Source: DATGJX01 sp963830545
Lineage (GTDB): Bacteria > Vulcanimicrobiota > Vulcanimicrobiia > Vulcanimicrobiales > Vulcanimicrobiaceae
DNA length: 64,000 bases
Direction of reading: 5' to 3'
Assembly (NCBI GenBank): GCA_963830545.1
Contig: CAWHMK010000001.1
Location: forward strand, 2,170,001-2,234,000
Part shown: positions 8,776-17,348 of the stretch, in pieces
How positions within the stretch are numbered: the first letter of the stretch is position 1
Layout of the letters: the number at the start of each line of letters is the position of its first letter
Notes under the pieces: generated by a model
What the model was told of the DNA's origin: nothing
The model's database searches: none
Seen by the model: only the letters and a program-made list of their open reading frames with translations
Made by a program: the position numbers and the translations under genes

Positions 8776-9661
8776 GTGGACTTGCCCGCTATCGGATTTA
8801 TCGGCATCGGCGCCATGGGTGAACCGATGTCGCTCGCGCTCGTGCGAGCGGGCTATTCGGTTTCCGCGTGCGCGCACCGCAGCCGGGAACGGCTCGAGCG
8901 CGTCTGGTCGCAAGGCGTACGCGAGGCCGCCGATCCGGCCGGCGTCGCGGCGGCTTCCGATATCGTAATCACTTGCGTTCCCGACGCGCCTCAAGTAGAA
9001 GAAGCGTTGTTTGCGGCGCGCGGCGCGGCAAGCGGTGCGCGTCCCGGCGCGACGTTCATCGACATGTCGACGATTTCGCCCGTCGCCTCGAGGGGTTTTG
9101 CGGAACGCTTGCAAGCAAGCGGGCACCGTTTCGTCGACGCGCCCGTCAGCGGCGGTCCGGCGCGCGCGTCCGCGGGCACGCTGACGATCATGGCCGGCGC
9201 GTCGCCCGAAGATTTCAAGCGAGTTCAGCCCGTCCTCGAAGCGATGGGCACCCCGCATCACGTCGGTCCGGTTGGACTGGGTGAAACGGTGAAGCTCGTC
9301 AATCAGACTCATCATTTCGAACGTCATGATCGCCAACGTGGAGGCACTGACGTTCGCGCGAAAGGCCGGCGCGGACCTCGACGCGGTCCGTAACGTGCTC
9401 TCGACGGCCACGGCTTCCAATTATTTACTCGAGCAGTGGTTGCCCAAAACGTGGTTTGCAGGTACGTTTGAGGGAGGCTTCGCCCTCGATTTGCTTCGAA
9501 AGGATCTCGGGGCGGCGCTCGATGCCGCGCGGGCGATGAAGATGCCAATGCCGGCGTCCGGTTTTGCATATCAACTTTACACGCGGCAGTCTGCCGAAGG
9601 AGACGGGGCACTCGACTACAGCGCAGTCGCCAAATTTTATGAGCACGTCGCTGGAGAATAA
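8776..9661 (+). CDS. 3-hydroxyisobutyrate dehydrogenase family protein, frameshifted
   Basis: NAD(P)-dependent beta-hydroxyacid dehydrogenase of the MmsB/GarR group. It starts at GTG 8776, with the Rossmann motif GFIGIGAMGEPM at residues 7-18, substrate motif FVDAPVSGGPARASAG and catalytic-Lys motif ETVKLVNQ. Right after this the frame breaks: removing one A near 9307 turns the text into VNQLIISNVMIANVEAL and continues into the C-terminal helical domain (FALDLLRKDLGAAL) to 9661. Joined length is about 294 residues, normal for the family. A single inserted base is the simplest explanation. The substrate is unassigned. The end overlaps the phoB start. Confidence 0.85.
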
Positions 9662-10376
9662 CCGGGGAACGTTCAACAAACACCCCGACTTCAACAAGAA
9701 AATTCTCGTTGTCGAAGACGAGGCTGCCATGCTGCAGACCTTGCGCTACAACCTGGAGCGAAGCGGGTACTCGGTCATAACCGCAAGCGACGGACGCAGC
9801 GCCGTTGCGATGGCTCAGCGCGAACAGCCCGATTTGGTCGTGCTCGACGTCATGCTGCCGGCTCTCGACGGGATCGAAGTCTGCAAGGAAATCCGCAAGT
9901 CCAGCTCGGTCCCGATCATCATGCTCACGGCGAAGGATCAGGAGATCGACAAGGTGATCGCGCTCGAACTCGGCGCGGACGACTACGTCACGAAACCTTT
10001 TGCGCTGCACGAATTCCTCGCTCGGGTCAAAGCGCGTCTGCGGCGGCCTTCACCGCTCGCGGCGCACCATCACGAACAACCGATCGCGCTGGGCGGCATC
10101 ATCCTCGATCCCTCGCGCCAGCATCTAACGGTGCGCGGCAAAGAAGTTGGGCTCGCACCAAAAGAATTTGCGCTGCTTCGGGTGCTGATGGAAAACGCCG
10201 GGCGCGTCGTCACGCGGCAGAGTTTGCTCGACAAAGTTTGGGGCTACGATTTCGAAGGTGAGCAACAGACGGTCAGCGTGCACATACGCTGGCTGCGCGA
10301 GAAGATCGAGGAAGACTCGCGCAATCCGCGGCACATCATCACGGTGCGCAGCCGCGGTTACATGTTCAAGGAGTAA
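9639..10376 (+). CDS. phoB: Phosphate-regulon-type response regulator (OmpR/PhoB family)
   Basis: 245 residues from the ATG at 9639. Receiver domain about 20-135: acidic pocket VVEDEA, phospho-acceptor Asp70 in LVVLDVMLP, MLTAKD, and the conserved Lys in YVTKPF. Winged-helix DNA-binding domain about 150-245 (APKEFALLRVLMENAGRVVT, HIRWLREKIE, ITVRSRGYMF). It is followed by a PhoR-type kinase after 9 bp and by pst genes and Pho-box-like repeats, so a phosphate-limitation activator is the likely role. The repeats found at 11771, 12664 and 17402 are candidate binding sites. Confidence 0.88.
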   Translation: MSTSLENNRGTFNKHPDFNKKILVVEDEAAMLQTLRYNLERSGYSVITASDGRSAVAMAQREQPDLVVLDVMLPALDGIEVCKEIRKSSSVPIIMLTAKDQEIDKVIALELGADDYVTKPFALHEFLARVKARLRRPSPLAAHHHEQPIALGGIILDPSRQHLTVRGKEVGLAPKEFALLRVLMENAGRVVTRQSLLDKVWGYDFEGEQQTVSVHIRWLREKIEEDSRNPRHIITVRSRGYMFKE

Positions 10377-10385
10377 CCGCTCCGC

Positions 10386-11564
10386 GTGACGGCGCAAGCA
10401 TGGTTCCTCATCGCCGGTGCGTTCGTTCTCGGCGCGCTCGCGGCGTATGCACTCAACCGGTTGCGGCGATCGAACCGCAACGGCATAGCGCAGACCGTGC
10501 CGGAGCCGCACGTTCCAACGGACGATCGTTTCGATGCGCTCGTGCGCGCTCTGCCGCTCGGCGTCGTCATGCTGGACCGGAGGCTGCGCGTTCGTTTTGC
10601 CAATCGCGCCGCAAGTGCGATCTTCGGTTTCGAGCGCTCTCGTGTGCGCGGAACGCATCTCATTGCTGCCATCCCCTCCATCGAACTGGAGCAGCGCGCG
10701 CAGGCGGCACTTCGCGGTGAACTTGCCGCAAGTGCTATTCAGGTTACCGGTAAAACCGTGAATCGATCGTACGCGGTCTCACTCTATCCGCTCGCGCCCG
10801 AAGAGCAAGGCGACGAACATCCCGAAGTCAGCGGCGTGCTGGTCATCGCGGAAGATCAAACCGAACTGCTGGCGCTCGAACGCGCGCGGCAAGAGTTTCT
10901 GACGAACGTTTCGCACGAGCTGCGCACGCCGCTTTCGTCGATCAAACTCATGCTCGAAACCGTTGCGGACTCCGAGGACGAAGCAGCGAGCGAAATCTTT
11001 TTACCGCAGGTGCTGGCGCAAGTCGATCGCTTGACGACGCTCGTGCAGCGGTTGCTCGAACAGGCACGCGTGGAATCCGGCGAACTCGTCCTCCAGCTTT
11101 CGGAAATCGACCTGGAAGAAGTGGCGCGGCCGATCGTGCAGTCGTTCGGGCCGCAGGCGGCCGGAAAGAACGTGGACCTCGAACTGCAAACGATTCGGCC
11201 TGCGATCGTCGAGGCCGATGAGCAGCGCCTCTCTCAAGTGTTCGTGAACCTGATCGACAACGCGCTTCGGTTCACGCCCGAGGGAGGCTCGGTGCGGGTG
11301 ACGATCGACGTCGAAGGGGGCCACGCGATCGTCCGAGTGGGCGACACCGGCATGGGAATCCCATACAAAGATCTGCCATACGTATTCGAGCGCTTCTACG
11401 TCGTCGATCGCTCTCGCACGCGCGGCATAAGCGGCGCCGGGCTAGGTCTTTCAATCGTCAAGCAAATCATCGAAGCGCACCATGGTACCGTTCATGTCGA
11501 ATCGGTGCTCGGCAGCAGAACGCAATTCACTCTGCGAATTCCGATGTTGTCGATGCCTGCGTGA
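10386..11564 (+). CDS. phoR: Phosphate-regulon-type sensor histidine kinase
   Basis: 392 residues with a GTG start. One N-terminal membrane helix (about 5-23), a PAS domain (about 48-155), a HisKA domain with the phospho-accepting His177 in TNVSHELRTPLSSIK, and a HATPase domain with the N box VNLIDNALRFTPEG, G1 GDTGMGIP and G2 GAGLGLSIVKQI. A single membrane helix plus cytoplasmic PAS is the usual PhoR architecture; such kinases sense phosphate through the Pst transporter and PhoU. No phoU is in the window. It forms an operon with phoB. Confidence 0.88.
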   Translation: MTAQAWFLIAGAFVLGALAAYALNRLRRSNRNGIAQTVPEPHVPTDDRFDALVRALPLGVVMLDRRLRVRFANRAASAIFGFERSRVRGTHLIAAIPSIELEQRAQAALRGELAASAIQVTGKTVNRSYAVSLYPLAPEEQGDEHPEVSGVLVIAEDQTELLALERARQEFLTNVSHELRTPLSSIKLMLETVADSEDEAASEIFLPQVLAQVDRLTTLVQRLLEQARVESGELVLQLSEIDLEEVARPIVQSFGPQAAGKNVDLELQTIRPAIVEADEQRLSQVFVNLIDNALRFTPEGGSVRVTIDVEGGHAIVRVGDTGMGIPYKDLPYVFERFYVVDRSRTRGISGAGLGLSIVKQIIEAHHGTVHVESVLGSRTQFTLRIPMLSMPA

Positions 11565-11617
11565 TGCGTTAAAGCGCCGATAATCCAAACCTAATCTGCG
11601 CGTGTTTTGATAGGGCC

Positions 11618-11785
11618 ATGCAGACGTCCATCGAGTTTGACGGCTTCGAGGACTTGCCCGCGCTTCGTGCCGAGCTGTTTGAGTTCATCACCGCGTATTG
11701 TGCCGAAATGACGCTCGGACAAGCGCGGGAGTGGTTTGACGACGCCTTTCGATCGGGGCCTGGAACACACCTTAATCTTCCTTAA
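11618..11785 (+). CDS. Unrecognised 55-residue protein between phoR and pstB
   Basis: An ATG at 11618, four bases after an AGGG, opens a 55-codon frame ending in TAA at 11785. The product begins MQTSIEFDGFEDLPALRAEL and looks like a small acidic helical protein with aromatic residues. Third-position GC is high until the last few codons, where the gene runs into the Pho-box repeats. I know no family for it. Its place inside the pho-pst island suggests a related role, but a spurious frame is possible. Confidence 0.4.
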   Translation: MQTSIEFDGFEDLPALRAELFEFITAYCAEMTLGQAREWFDDAFRSGPGTHLNLP

Positions 11786-11825
11786 TGCCGGCTTAAGGGC
11801 GGCTTATTTTCGGGCCCCGTACGAT
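11771..11825 (+). promoter_or_regulatory. Pho-box-like repeats and -10 element upstream of pstB
   Basis: Four copies of CTTAA or CTTAT lie in direct orientation, with the TTA core at 11772, 11782, 11793 and 11804 (steps 10, 11, 11). A -10-like TACGAT is at 11820-11825, 16 bp after the last core start. Direct repeats phased by one helical turn and replacing the -35 box are typical for PhoB/PhoP-type activators. The TTAA core resembles Gram-positive PhoP boxes more than the E. coli CTGTCAT box. The same layout recurs before the porin gene and pstS. Confidence 0.7.
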
Positions 11826-11834
11826 GGAAAGGCT

Positions 11835-12647
11835 GTGATTGCCCGTGCCCCTCGGATTTCCGGCGAAGTACTGGCGCGCCCCGGCGCCGCCGGCGAGATT
11901 AAGGTCTCCGTCGAGAACCTCAACGTCTATTACGGAGCATTCCAGGCGATCAAGAACGCTTCGCTCCAAGTTCCGGCAAATTGCGTCACCGCGCTCATCG
12001 GTCCGTCGGGATGCGGAAAATCCACCTTCATCCGCGCGCTCAATCGCATGCACGACCTCTCGCCCGACGTGCGCATTGACGGGACCGTTACGCTCGACGG
12101 CGAGGACATTTACGCGAAGGACGTCGATCCAGTCACGATCCGTCATCGCGTCGGCATGGTATTTCAGCGGCCGAATCCGTTTCCGAAGTCGATTTTCGAA
12201 AATGTCGTCTACGGTCCGCGAATTTACGGCGTGCGAAATCGCCGCGAGCTCATGGAGCTCGCCGAACGCAGCCTGCGCCACGCGGCGCTGTGGGACGAAG
12301 TCAAAGATCGGCTCGATCGCTCCGCAATGGTCCTTTCCGGCGGGCAGCAGCAGCGGTTGTGCATCGCGCGCGTGCTTGCCGTCGAACCGGAAGTGATTTT
12401 GATGGACGAACCGGCGTCGGCTCTCGATCCAATCGCAACCAGCAAAATCGAAGACTTGATTTCCGATTTGAAGAATGACTACACGGTCGTAATCGTCACG
12501 CACTCCATGCAGCAAGCTGCGCGCATCTCCGATATAACCGCCTTTTTCCTGATGGGCGAACTCGTCGAGATGGGAGCGACGCGCGAGATTTTCCTCAAGC
12601 CGCGCGACAAGCGCACCGAAGATTACATCACGGGACGATACGGTTAG
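11835..12647 (+). CDS. pstB: Phosphate ABC transporter ATP-binding protein
   Basis: ATPase of the high-affinity phosphate importer. About 270 residues from GTG 11835. Walker A is GPSGCGKST, the Q-loop segment VFQRPNPFPKSIFENV is diagnostic of PstB, the signature is LSGGQQQR, Walker B is VILMDEPASALDP and the switch His is in VTHSM. The start was chosen because it lies just after the -10 hexamer; upstream frame would run through the Pho repeats. No good ribosome site precedes it, so the message may be leaderless or nearly so. Unusually, pstB is separated from pstSCA, which is on the opposite strand beyond a porin gene. Confidence 0.92.
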   Translation: MIARAPRISGEVLARPGAAGEIKVSVENLNVYYGAFQAIKNASLQVPANCVTALIGPSGCGKSTFIRALNRMHDLSPDVRIDGTVTLDGEDIYAKDVDPVTIRHRVGMVFQRPNPFPKSIFENVVYGPRIYGVRNRRELMELAERSLRHAALWDEVKDRLDRSAMVLSGGQQQRLCIARVLAVEPEVILMDEPASALDPIATSKIEDLISDLKNDYTVVIVTHSMQQAARISDITAFFLMGELVEMGATREIFLKPRDKRTEDYITGRYG

Positions 12648-12663
12648 CGGCCGGACGCTTTCG

Positions 12664-12706
12664 ATAACGCGCGGTTAAGACGCCCTTAATCGGCGTTTCG
12701 TACAAT
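12664..12706 (+). promoter_or_regulatory. Pho-box-like repeats and -10 element upstream of the porin gene
   Basis: Repeat cores ATAA, TTAA and TTAA begin at 12664, 12675 and 12686, exactly 11 bp apart. A -10-like TACAAT at 12701-12706 starts 15 bp after the last core. The geometry matches the pstB and pstS promoters. The porin ATG is at 12713, only six bases past the -10, so transcription would begin at or next to the start codon. Confidence 0.68.
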
Positions 12707-12712
12707 GCCCCC

Positions 12713-14275
12713 ATGGAAAAACATTTTCTCCATGCTCTAGTAGGGGGCGCGTTCTTCGCGCTGTGCGCAGGCGGGATCGGCTCGGCGGCAACAGCGGCAA
12801 CAACGGCAACGCCGAGCACCGTCGCGCAGGCGACCGCGGCGCCTGCGGCTACGGCTACGCCGGCTCCGTTTTCCTATGGGGGATATTTGCGCGCGTATTA
12901 TTTCACGCGCACGAACAATCCGCAAAATACGGGAACGCAAAACCAAGCCACTGAGAATCAGGCTATCGACTTGCATGCTGCGTATGACTTCGGCGGGGGA
13001 TTTTCAATCGGCGGCACCTACCTTTACGCCAACCCCTTGAATAACTGTCAAGACCCCGCAACGCACATCAGCAAGACCAGCCCGTGCTACAAGGGCCGCA
13101 AGTTCGGGCCGGCAGGTGGTACCGTAGAAGACGACACGCTGCCTGGCTACGAGCTGAATACGCTTTACGAGGCATACCTGCAGTATTCGGATTCGAACGC
13201 GATGGTTCGGCTCGGCAATCAAGTGATCAACACGCCGTGGGCGAACGCATCCGACTCGAGATTGAAACCCGCGGCGTTCCAGGGCGGAGACTTCAGCTTC
13301 AAAGCCGGCAAGAACTGGACGCTCGAAGCGATGTACATGCCTCGCTGGCAAGATCGCGTGCAATCGGCGTTCGTCGACAGCACGCTCATCACGCAGAACG
13401 GTTCCTATCCGGATTCGGGCGGCGCAGGTAACACCGGCATTCTGCCGGGCAGCTGGCGTACGAACAACGGCTTCTATTACGGCCGCGCCGGCTACGCTCA
13501 AGGTTCGCTTACGGGGAATCTGTATTACTACGCGTTCGATCAGATCGCGAACGCGGTTTGGGCCGATGCGAAGTACGGATGGAAGGCGTACGGGAAACCG
13601 TTCCTCGCGCTGCAAGGCGGTATGGAATCGAACACGGGCGCGTCGCAGGCCGGCAAGATCAAGAGTCAAGTCTTCGGCATTCAAGCCGGATACTCGCCGT
13701 GGAGCAACGTCGATCTCACCGTCGGCGCGGACTTCATTCCGATGAAGAGCGATACGATTACGCTGCCGGCGACGGCATCGTGCGGCGCTGACGACATGAT
13801 CAAAGGGACGCTCCAATACTTCTTGCCGTCGGGCGGCACGCCGAACTGCACGTCGCCCTCCCCGGGCGTTGCAGGCAGAGTCGCAACAGTGTATTACGGC
13901 GGCTGGGCTAGCCCGTACACCGATTCGTACGCTACGGATTACCTATTCGACACCAGCATCAGCCAAGGCATGGTCGACCGCCGCAGCCCCGGCTCGGGAG
14001 TAAAGGTCGCGGGAACCTTTTATGCCGCTCAAAAGCAGGTTCGTTTGATCGTAAGCCGTGCTTGGTACGCGTACGGCAACGGGACCGTCGGCGTTTCACC
14101 GACGCAAGAGACGAACGTCGACGGCACCTATTTCTTCAGCAAACCCGGCAAAGGCCCGTATCACGGATGGTCGTTGCGGCACCGCTATGCGGAACGCACG
14201 CAATCTTTCACCGCGGTGTACGGCGGTTTGCCGGATTTCAAATACAACCGCACGCAGCTCGAATACGACTTCTAA
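12713..14275 (+). CDS. Predicted outer-membrane porin of the phosphate island
   Basis: 520 residues. A signal peptide (about 1-27) is followed by an Ala/Thr/Pro-rich linker and then many alternating amphipathic strands, starting at YGGYLRAYYFTRT and ending ...LEYDF with a C-terminal Phe typical of BAM-inserted barrels. Aromatic girdle residues and Asn/Gly-rich loops fit a 16- to 18-stranded porin. I cannot assign it to OprP, OprO or OprD by motif. The Pho-box-type promoter and position between pstB and pstA suggest it admits phosphate through the outer membrane; this is inference. The predicted transcript is leaderless: no Shine-Dalgarno, and the -10 sits six bases before the ATG. Confidence 0.72.
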   Translation: MEKHFLHALVGGAFFALCAGGIGSAATAATTATPSTVAQATAAPAATATPAPFSYGGYLRAYYFTRTNNPQNTGTQNQATENQAIDLHAAYDFGGGFSIGGTYLYANPLNNCQDPATHISKTSPCYKGRKFGPAGGTVEDDTLPGYELNTLYEAYLQYSDSNAMVRLGNQVINTPWANASDSRLKPAAFQGGDFSFKAGKNWTLEAMYMPRWQDRVQSAFVDSTLITQNGSYPDSGGAGNTGILPGSWRTNNGFYYGRAGYAQGSLTGNLYYYAFDQIANAVWADAKYGWKAYGKPFLALQGGMESNTGASQAGKIKSQVFGIQAGYSPWSNVDLTVGADFIPMKSDTITLPATASCGADDMIKGTLQYFLPSGGTPNCTSPSPGVAGRVATVYYGGWASPYTDSYATDYLFDTSISQGMVDRRSPGSGVKVAGTFYAAQKQVRLIVSRAWYAYGNGTVGVSPTQETNVDGTYFFSKPGKGPYHGWSLRHRYAERTQSFTAVYGGLPDFKYNRTQLEYDF

Positions 14276-14283
14276 ACGGAACG

Positions 14284-15132
14284 TCAGTTGCGGCGCTGGG
14301 CACCCCAAGCCTCCAGGGCAGTCCGCGATACCAAGTTGGTGATAAAAATGAAGAGCATCAGCAGCGCGGCTGCAGCGTAAGCAAGTTGGTGTGATTGCGC
14401 GAACGGCTGGCTGATGAACGTCCAGACGACATACGTCAAATATCCGACGGGTGAGTGCGTGGGCGCGAGCGTCGGCATGTAATTCGACCAACCTGCCGTG
14501 TAAATCAGCGGCGCCGTCTCGCCGAGCGCGATGCCGGTCGCAACGAGTAGTCCCGTCAGAATTCCCGGCGAGGCCCAAGGAAAGGCGACGCGAAAAAAGA
14601 CCGTTGCTTCGCGGCTCCCTAGTGCGACCGCGGCTTCGCGCAGTTCTCGCGGGACGGCGGAAAGGGCGAGATCGGCGCTGCGCACGACGTACGGAAGCAT
14701 GATGATGGCGAGCGCAAGGGCGCCGGCAACCAGCGAAAACCCCCAGCCCAGATCTTCGACCAACGCAACGTACAAGAAATACCCGACGACGATCGAGGGT
14801 ACGCCGGCAAGGACGTCCATGCAAAACCGGATGAGCGTGCGCTGCCGCGGCGTGGCGAATTCGACCGTCCACGCGGCGGTTCCGAAACCAACGACGGCCA
14901 CGAGAACGACGCCGAAGACGACGAGCAGCAGCGTTCCGGCGATTGCATTCGCGAGGCCGCCCGCAATGCCGTTTGTGACAGTAGTAAAAAGCGCGGGCCG
15001 AAAGGCCGGCGCTCCCTGCGCAACGACGAAAAAGAAGATGAACAGCAGCACGCCGACGACGGCGAGCAGTGCGAGAACGCTCGCAGACCACCACGCGCGG
15101 GAGAGCGCGGTCAATGTCTTGATTCGCGTCAT
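14284..15132 (-). CDS. pstA: Phosphate ABC transporter permease PstA
   Basis: 282 residues with six predicted membrane helices. Inner-membrane subunit of the phosphate importer, pairing with PstC and coupled to PstB. The EAA-type cytoplasmic loop is visible as VPRELREAAVALGSREATVFFRV, and GIALGETAPLIYTAG is the family-typical segment of a late helix. It overlaps the 3' end of pstC by 4 bp and is the last gene of the pstS-pstC-pstA operon. It converges on the porin gene, with only 8 bp between stops. Confidence 0.92.
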   Translation of the reverse strand: MTRIKTLTALSRAWWSASVLALLAVVGVLLFIFFFVVAQGAPAFRPALFTTVTNGIAGGLANAIAGTLLLVVFGVVLVAVVGFGTAAWTVEFATPRQRTLIRFCMDVLAGVPSIVVGYFLYVALVEDLGWGFSLVAGALALAIIMLPYVVRSADLALSAVPRELREAAVALGSREATVFFRVAFPWASPGILTGLLVATGIALGETAPLIYTAGWSNYMPTLAPTHSPVGYLTYVVWTFISQPFAQSHQLAYAAAALLMLFIFITNLVSRTALEAWGAQRRN

Positions 15133-16138
15133 TGCGATTCGTGCATGCGATCCGCGCCGTGCAGAATTGCACGCGCGACGCTGTTGACCGCAAGGGTTAT
15201 GACGAACAGCACGAGCGCGAGTTCGGCCAAGGAGCGCTGCGCCATGCCGCTCGCGTCGGTCAGCGCCGAGTCGAGTTGCGAAACGATAACCGCCGCGATA
15301 GTGTTCACGGCTTGGAAGATATTCGAGGGGAACTGATTCACCGCGGCGCCGCTGACCATCAGTACCGCCATCGTTTCGCCTAGCGCGCGCCCGAGCGCGA
15401 CGAGCACCGCAGCGGTCATGCCGCTCCGTACGCTGGGAATGACCGCTCGCGTGACGGCCTGCCAGTGGTGCTTCCCAGCGCCATGCTCGCTTCGAAAATA
15501 CTAGCCGATTGCGCGACGATGACGTCGCGCATCGTCGCCACCATGATCGGAATGACCATGATCGCCAGGATGATTCCGGATGCCAGCAGGCCGTTTCCGC
15601 TTCCGGCGCTGCCGCCGATTAGGGGTGTCTTGCCGACGTGCGCGGTGACGAAGGGCCCGAGACGCTGTCCGATCCACGGTACCAGAATCACAAGCGCCCA
15701 GAGTCCGTAAACGACAGACGGAACGCCGGCCATCAATTCGACCGTCGCGTTCGCGAGCGTCTTGAATCGCCGTGGGACGCGATAGACGAGCGCCAACGCG
15801 ACGAGAATCGAGATCGGGACTCCCAGGAACATCGCCAGCGCCGACGTGGCGATTGTCCCGAAGATGAAGACGAGGCCGCCGAAGTTCGCGCCCGGCTGCG
15901 CCGAAACGCCGTGGTGCGTGACGACGCCGCTGCCGTATTGGTTTCCGATGTTCCACATGACGCCGGTTAGAATCGTCCAGCCGTTGAATGTAATCGCGGG
16001 GAACGAAAACGCCAGCAGAAATACGAGCATGAACAGCAGCAGAAGGCCGCTGATCAGTGCAGTGAAGCCGAAGCAGTAGCGGAGCAGCCCTTGAGCCGGG
16101 CGCCGCTGCAGGAACGGGAGCGCGGAAACGTCGTTCAT
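15129..16138 (-). CDS. pstC: Phosphate ABC transporter permease PstC, frameshifted
   Basis: Inner-membrane permease partner of PstA. The first frame (from ATG 16138) covers helices 1-4 and runs to EASMALGSTT, inside the EAA loop. Restoring one base near 15464-15465 turns the next codons into WQAVTRAVIPSVRSGM, the usual PstC continuation, and joins the second frame (MTAAVLVALGRALGETMAV) to 15129. Joined length is about 336 residues, normal for PstC. A one-base deletion error is far more likely than a real break because every other pst gene is intact. The start shares a base with the pstS stop. Confidence 0.88.
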
Positions 16139-17271
16139 TACCGAATTTGGCGGATCTGTGCCAAACTGAGCGCCTTCACGCGCGCCGGAAGCGGCAGAAA
16201 ATGCACCTCGCCCAGGTACGTTCCGGTATTGCCTTCGTCGAGCGTCCAGCTAAGAAAGCCGACCAGCGCCTTTCGCACGTTCGCATCCGATTGATGCGGA
16301 TTCACGATTGCGTACTCGTAGTTCACGATCGGATACGAGTTTTCGCCGGGCGCGTAAACGAGCGAGATACGTTCGTCTTTCGGCGTACTCGATTGAAGGG
16401 CGTTCGCTGCCGCCGCGATGGTCGAGGACGTGGGCAAAACGAATTTTCCTGCGCGGTTCTGCAGCGCCGCATAGCCCAAGTGTGCCGCATTCGTTTGGTT
16501 CAGGAAACTGACGCCGACGTACGCTATGGAATAAGGAGCGTTCTGGCAACTTTGCACCATGCCGGGGTTGCCGTGCGCTCCCACGCCATTGGATTCCGCC
16601 GGCCAGCTGATCGTCGTTCCGTATCCCGGGCCGCTCTTCCACGACGGCGTCGAAAACGACAAGTATTGCGAGAAGATGAACGTGTCGCCGGACCCGTCCG
16701 ATCGATGGATCGGCACGATCGCATCGTGTGGAAGTTTGGATGCGTACTGCTTGTTTATTCCCTTGATCGCGGCATCGTCCCAGTAGAGAATTTTCCCGGT
16801 GTAGATACCGGCGAGTACCGGACCAGAGAGATTCAGGTGAACGTCATTCAAACCCGGCAGATTATAGTTTATCTGCTGCGCGCTTATGACGAGCGGGATA
16901 TTCAGCATTTTCGCCGAGCTCATCTGCGCGTCGCTCATGTACGCGTCCGAAGCGCCGATCTGAGCGACACCCGATATCGCCTGCGAAATTCCGGTCCCGC
17001 TGCCCGTCGACTGCGTCGTGATTTGTGTGGCGGAATGGGCTTTCTGATAAGCCGGTACCCAAAGATTCATGACCGGATACATCAGGCTCGACCCCGTTTC
17101 CAGCAGCCTTGCCGCGTTGCCGCCGGACGCAACGAAGATGTGCGACTTCGGAGCCGCAGAACCGGCGGGTGAGGCTGCGGTAGATCTTCCGCTGTTTTGG
17201 TTTGCGCCGCCGCATCCCGCGAACAGCAGTGCCGTGCCGGCGGCAAAGGCCGAAATAAGCGCTTTTTGCAT
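16138..17271 (-). CDS. pstS: Periplasmic phosphate-binding lipoprotein PstS
   Basis: 377 residues. The ATG at 17271 is chosen because AGGAG lies seven bases upstream and the protein then opens with a lipoprotein signal (Lys, hydrophobic stretch, lipobox LFAGC). The binding-protein fold shows GSSLMYPVMNLWVPAYQ, TQSTGSGTGISQAISG, the phosphate-contacting HRSDGSGDTFIFSQYLS, and SYPIVNYEYAIVN. It captures phosphate at the outer face of the inner membrane and delivers it to PstCA. First gene of pstS-pstC-pstA, preceded by a Pho-box-type promoter. Confidence 0.92.
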   Translation of the reverse strand: MQKALISAFAAGTALLFAGCGGANQNSGRSTAASPAGSAAPKSHIFVASGGNAARLLETGSSLMYPVMNLWVPAYQKAHSATQITTQSTGSGTGISQAISGVAQIGASDAYMSDAQMSSAKMLNIPLVISAQQINYNLPGLNDVHLNLSGPVLAGIYTGKILYWDDAAIKGINKQYASKLPHDAIVPIHRSDGSGDTFIFSQYLSFSTPSWKSGPGYGTTISWPAESNGVGAHGNPGMVQSCQNAPYSIAYVGVSFLNQTNAAHLGYAALQNRAGKFVLPTSSTIAAAANALQSSTPKDERISLVYAPGENSYPIVNYEYAIVNPHQSDANVRKALVGFLSWTLDEGNTGTYLGEVHFLPLPARVKALSLAQIRQIR

Positions 17272-17348
17272 GTTGGCTCCTATGCCGAAAATCCGCATCG
17301 CCCTGCGAGACCCTGCGTTTCCCCGAGTCGTCGTCGTCAATGCATTCC

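Noticed and set aside
9300..9330. Programmed ribosomal frameshifting as the reason for split genes
   Set aside because: No slippery heptamer or downstream pseudoknot recurs at the break points, and the breaks affect unrelated genes.
8704..9420. N-terminal extension of the FBP aldolase frame to 541 codons
   Set aside because: The extension lies antisense to the dehydrogenase gene and is not aldolase-like. A good ribosome site precedes the ATG at 8703.
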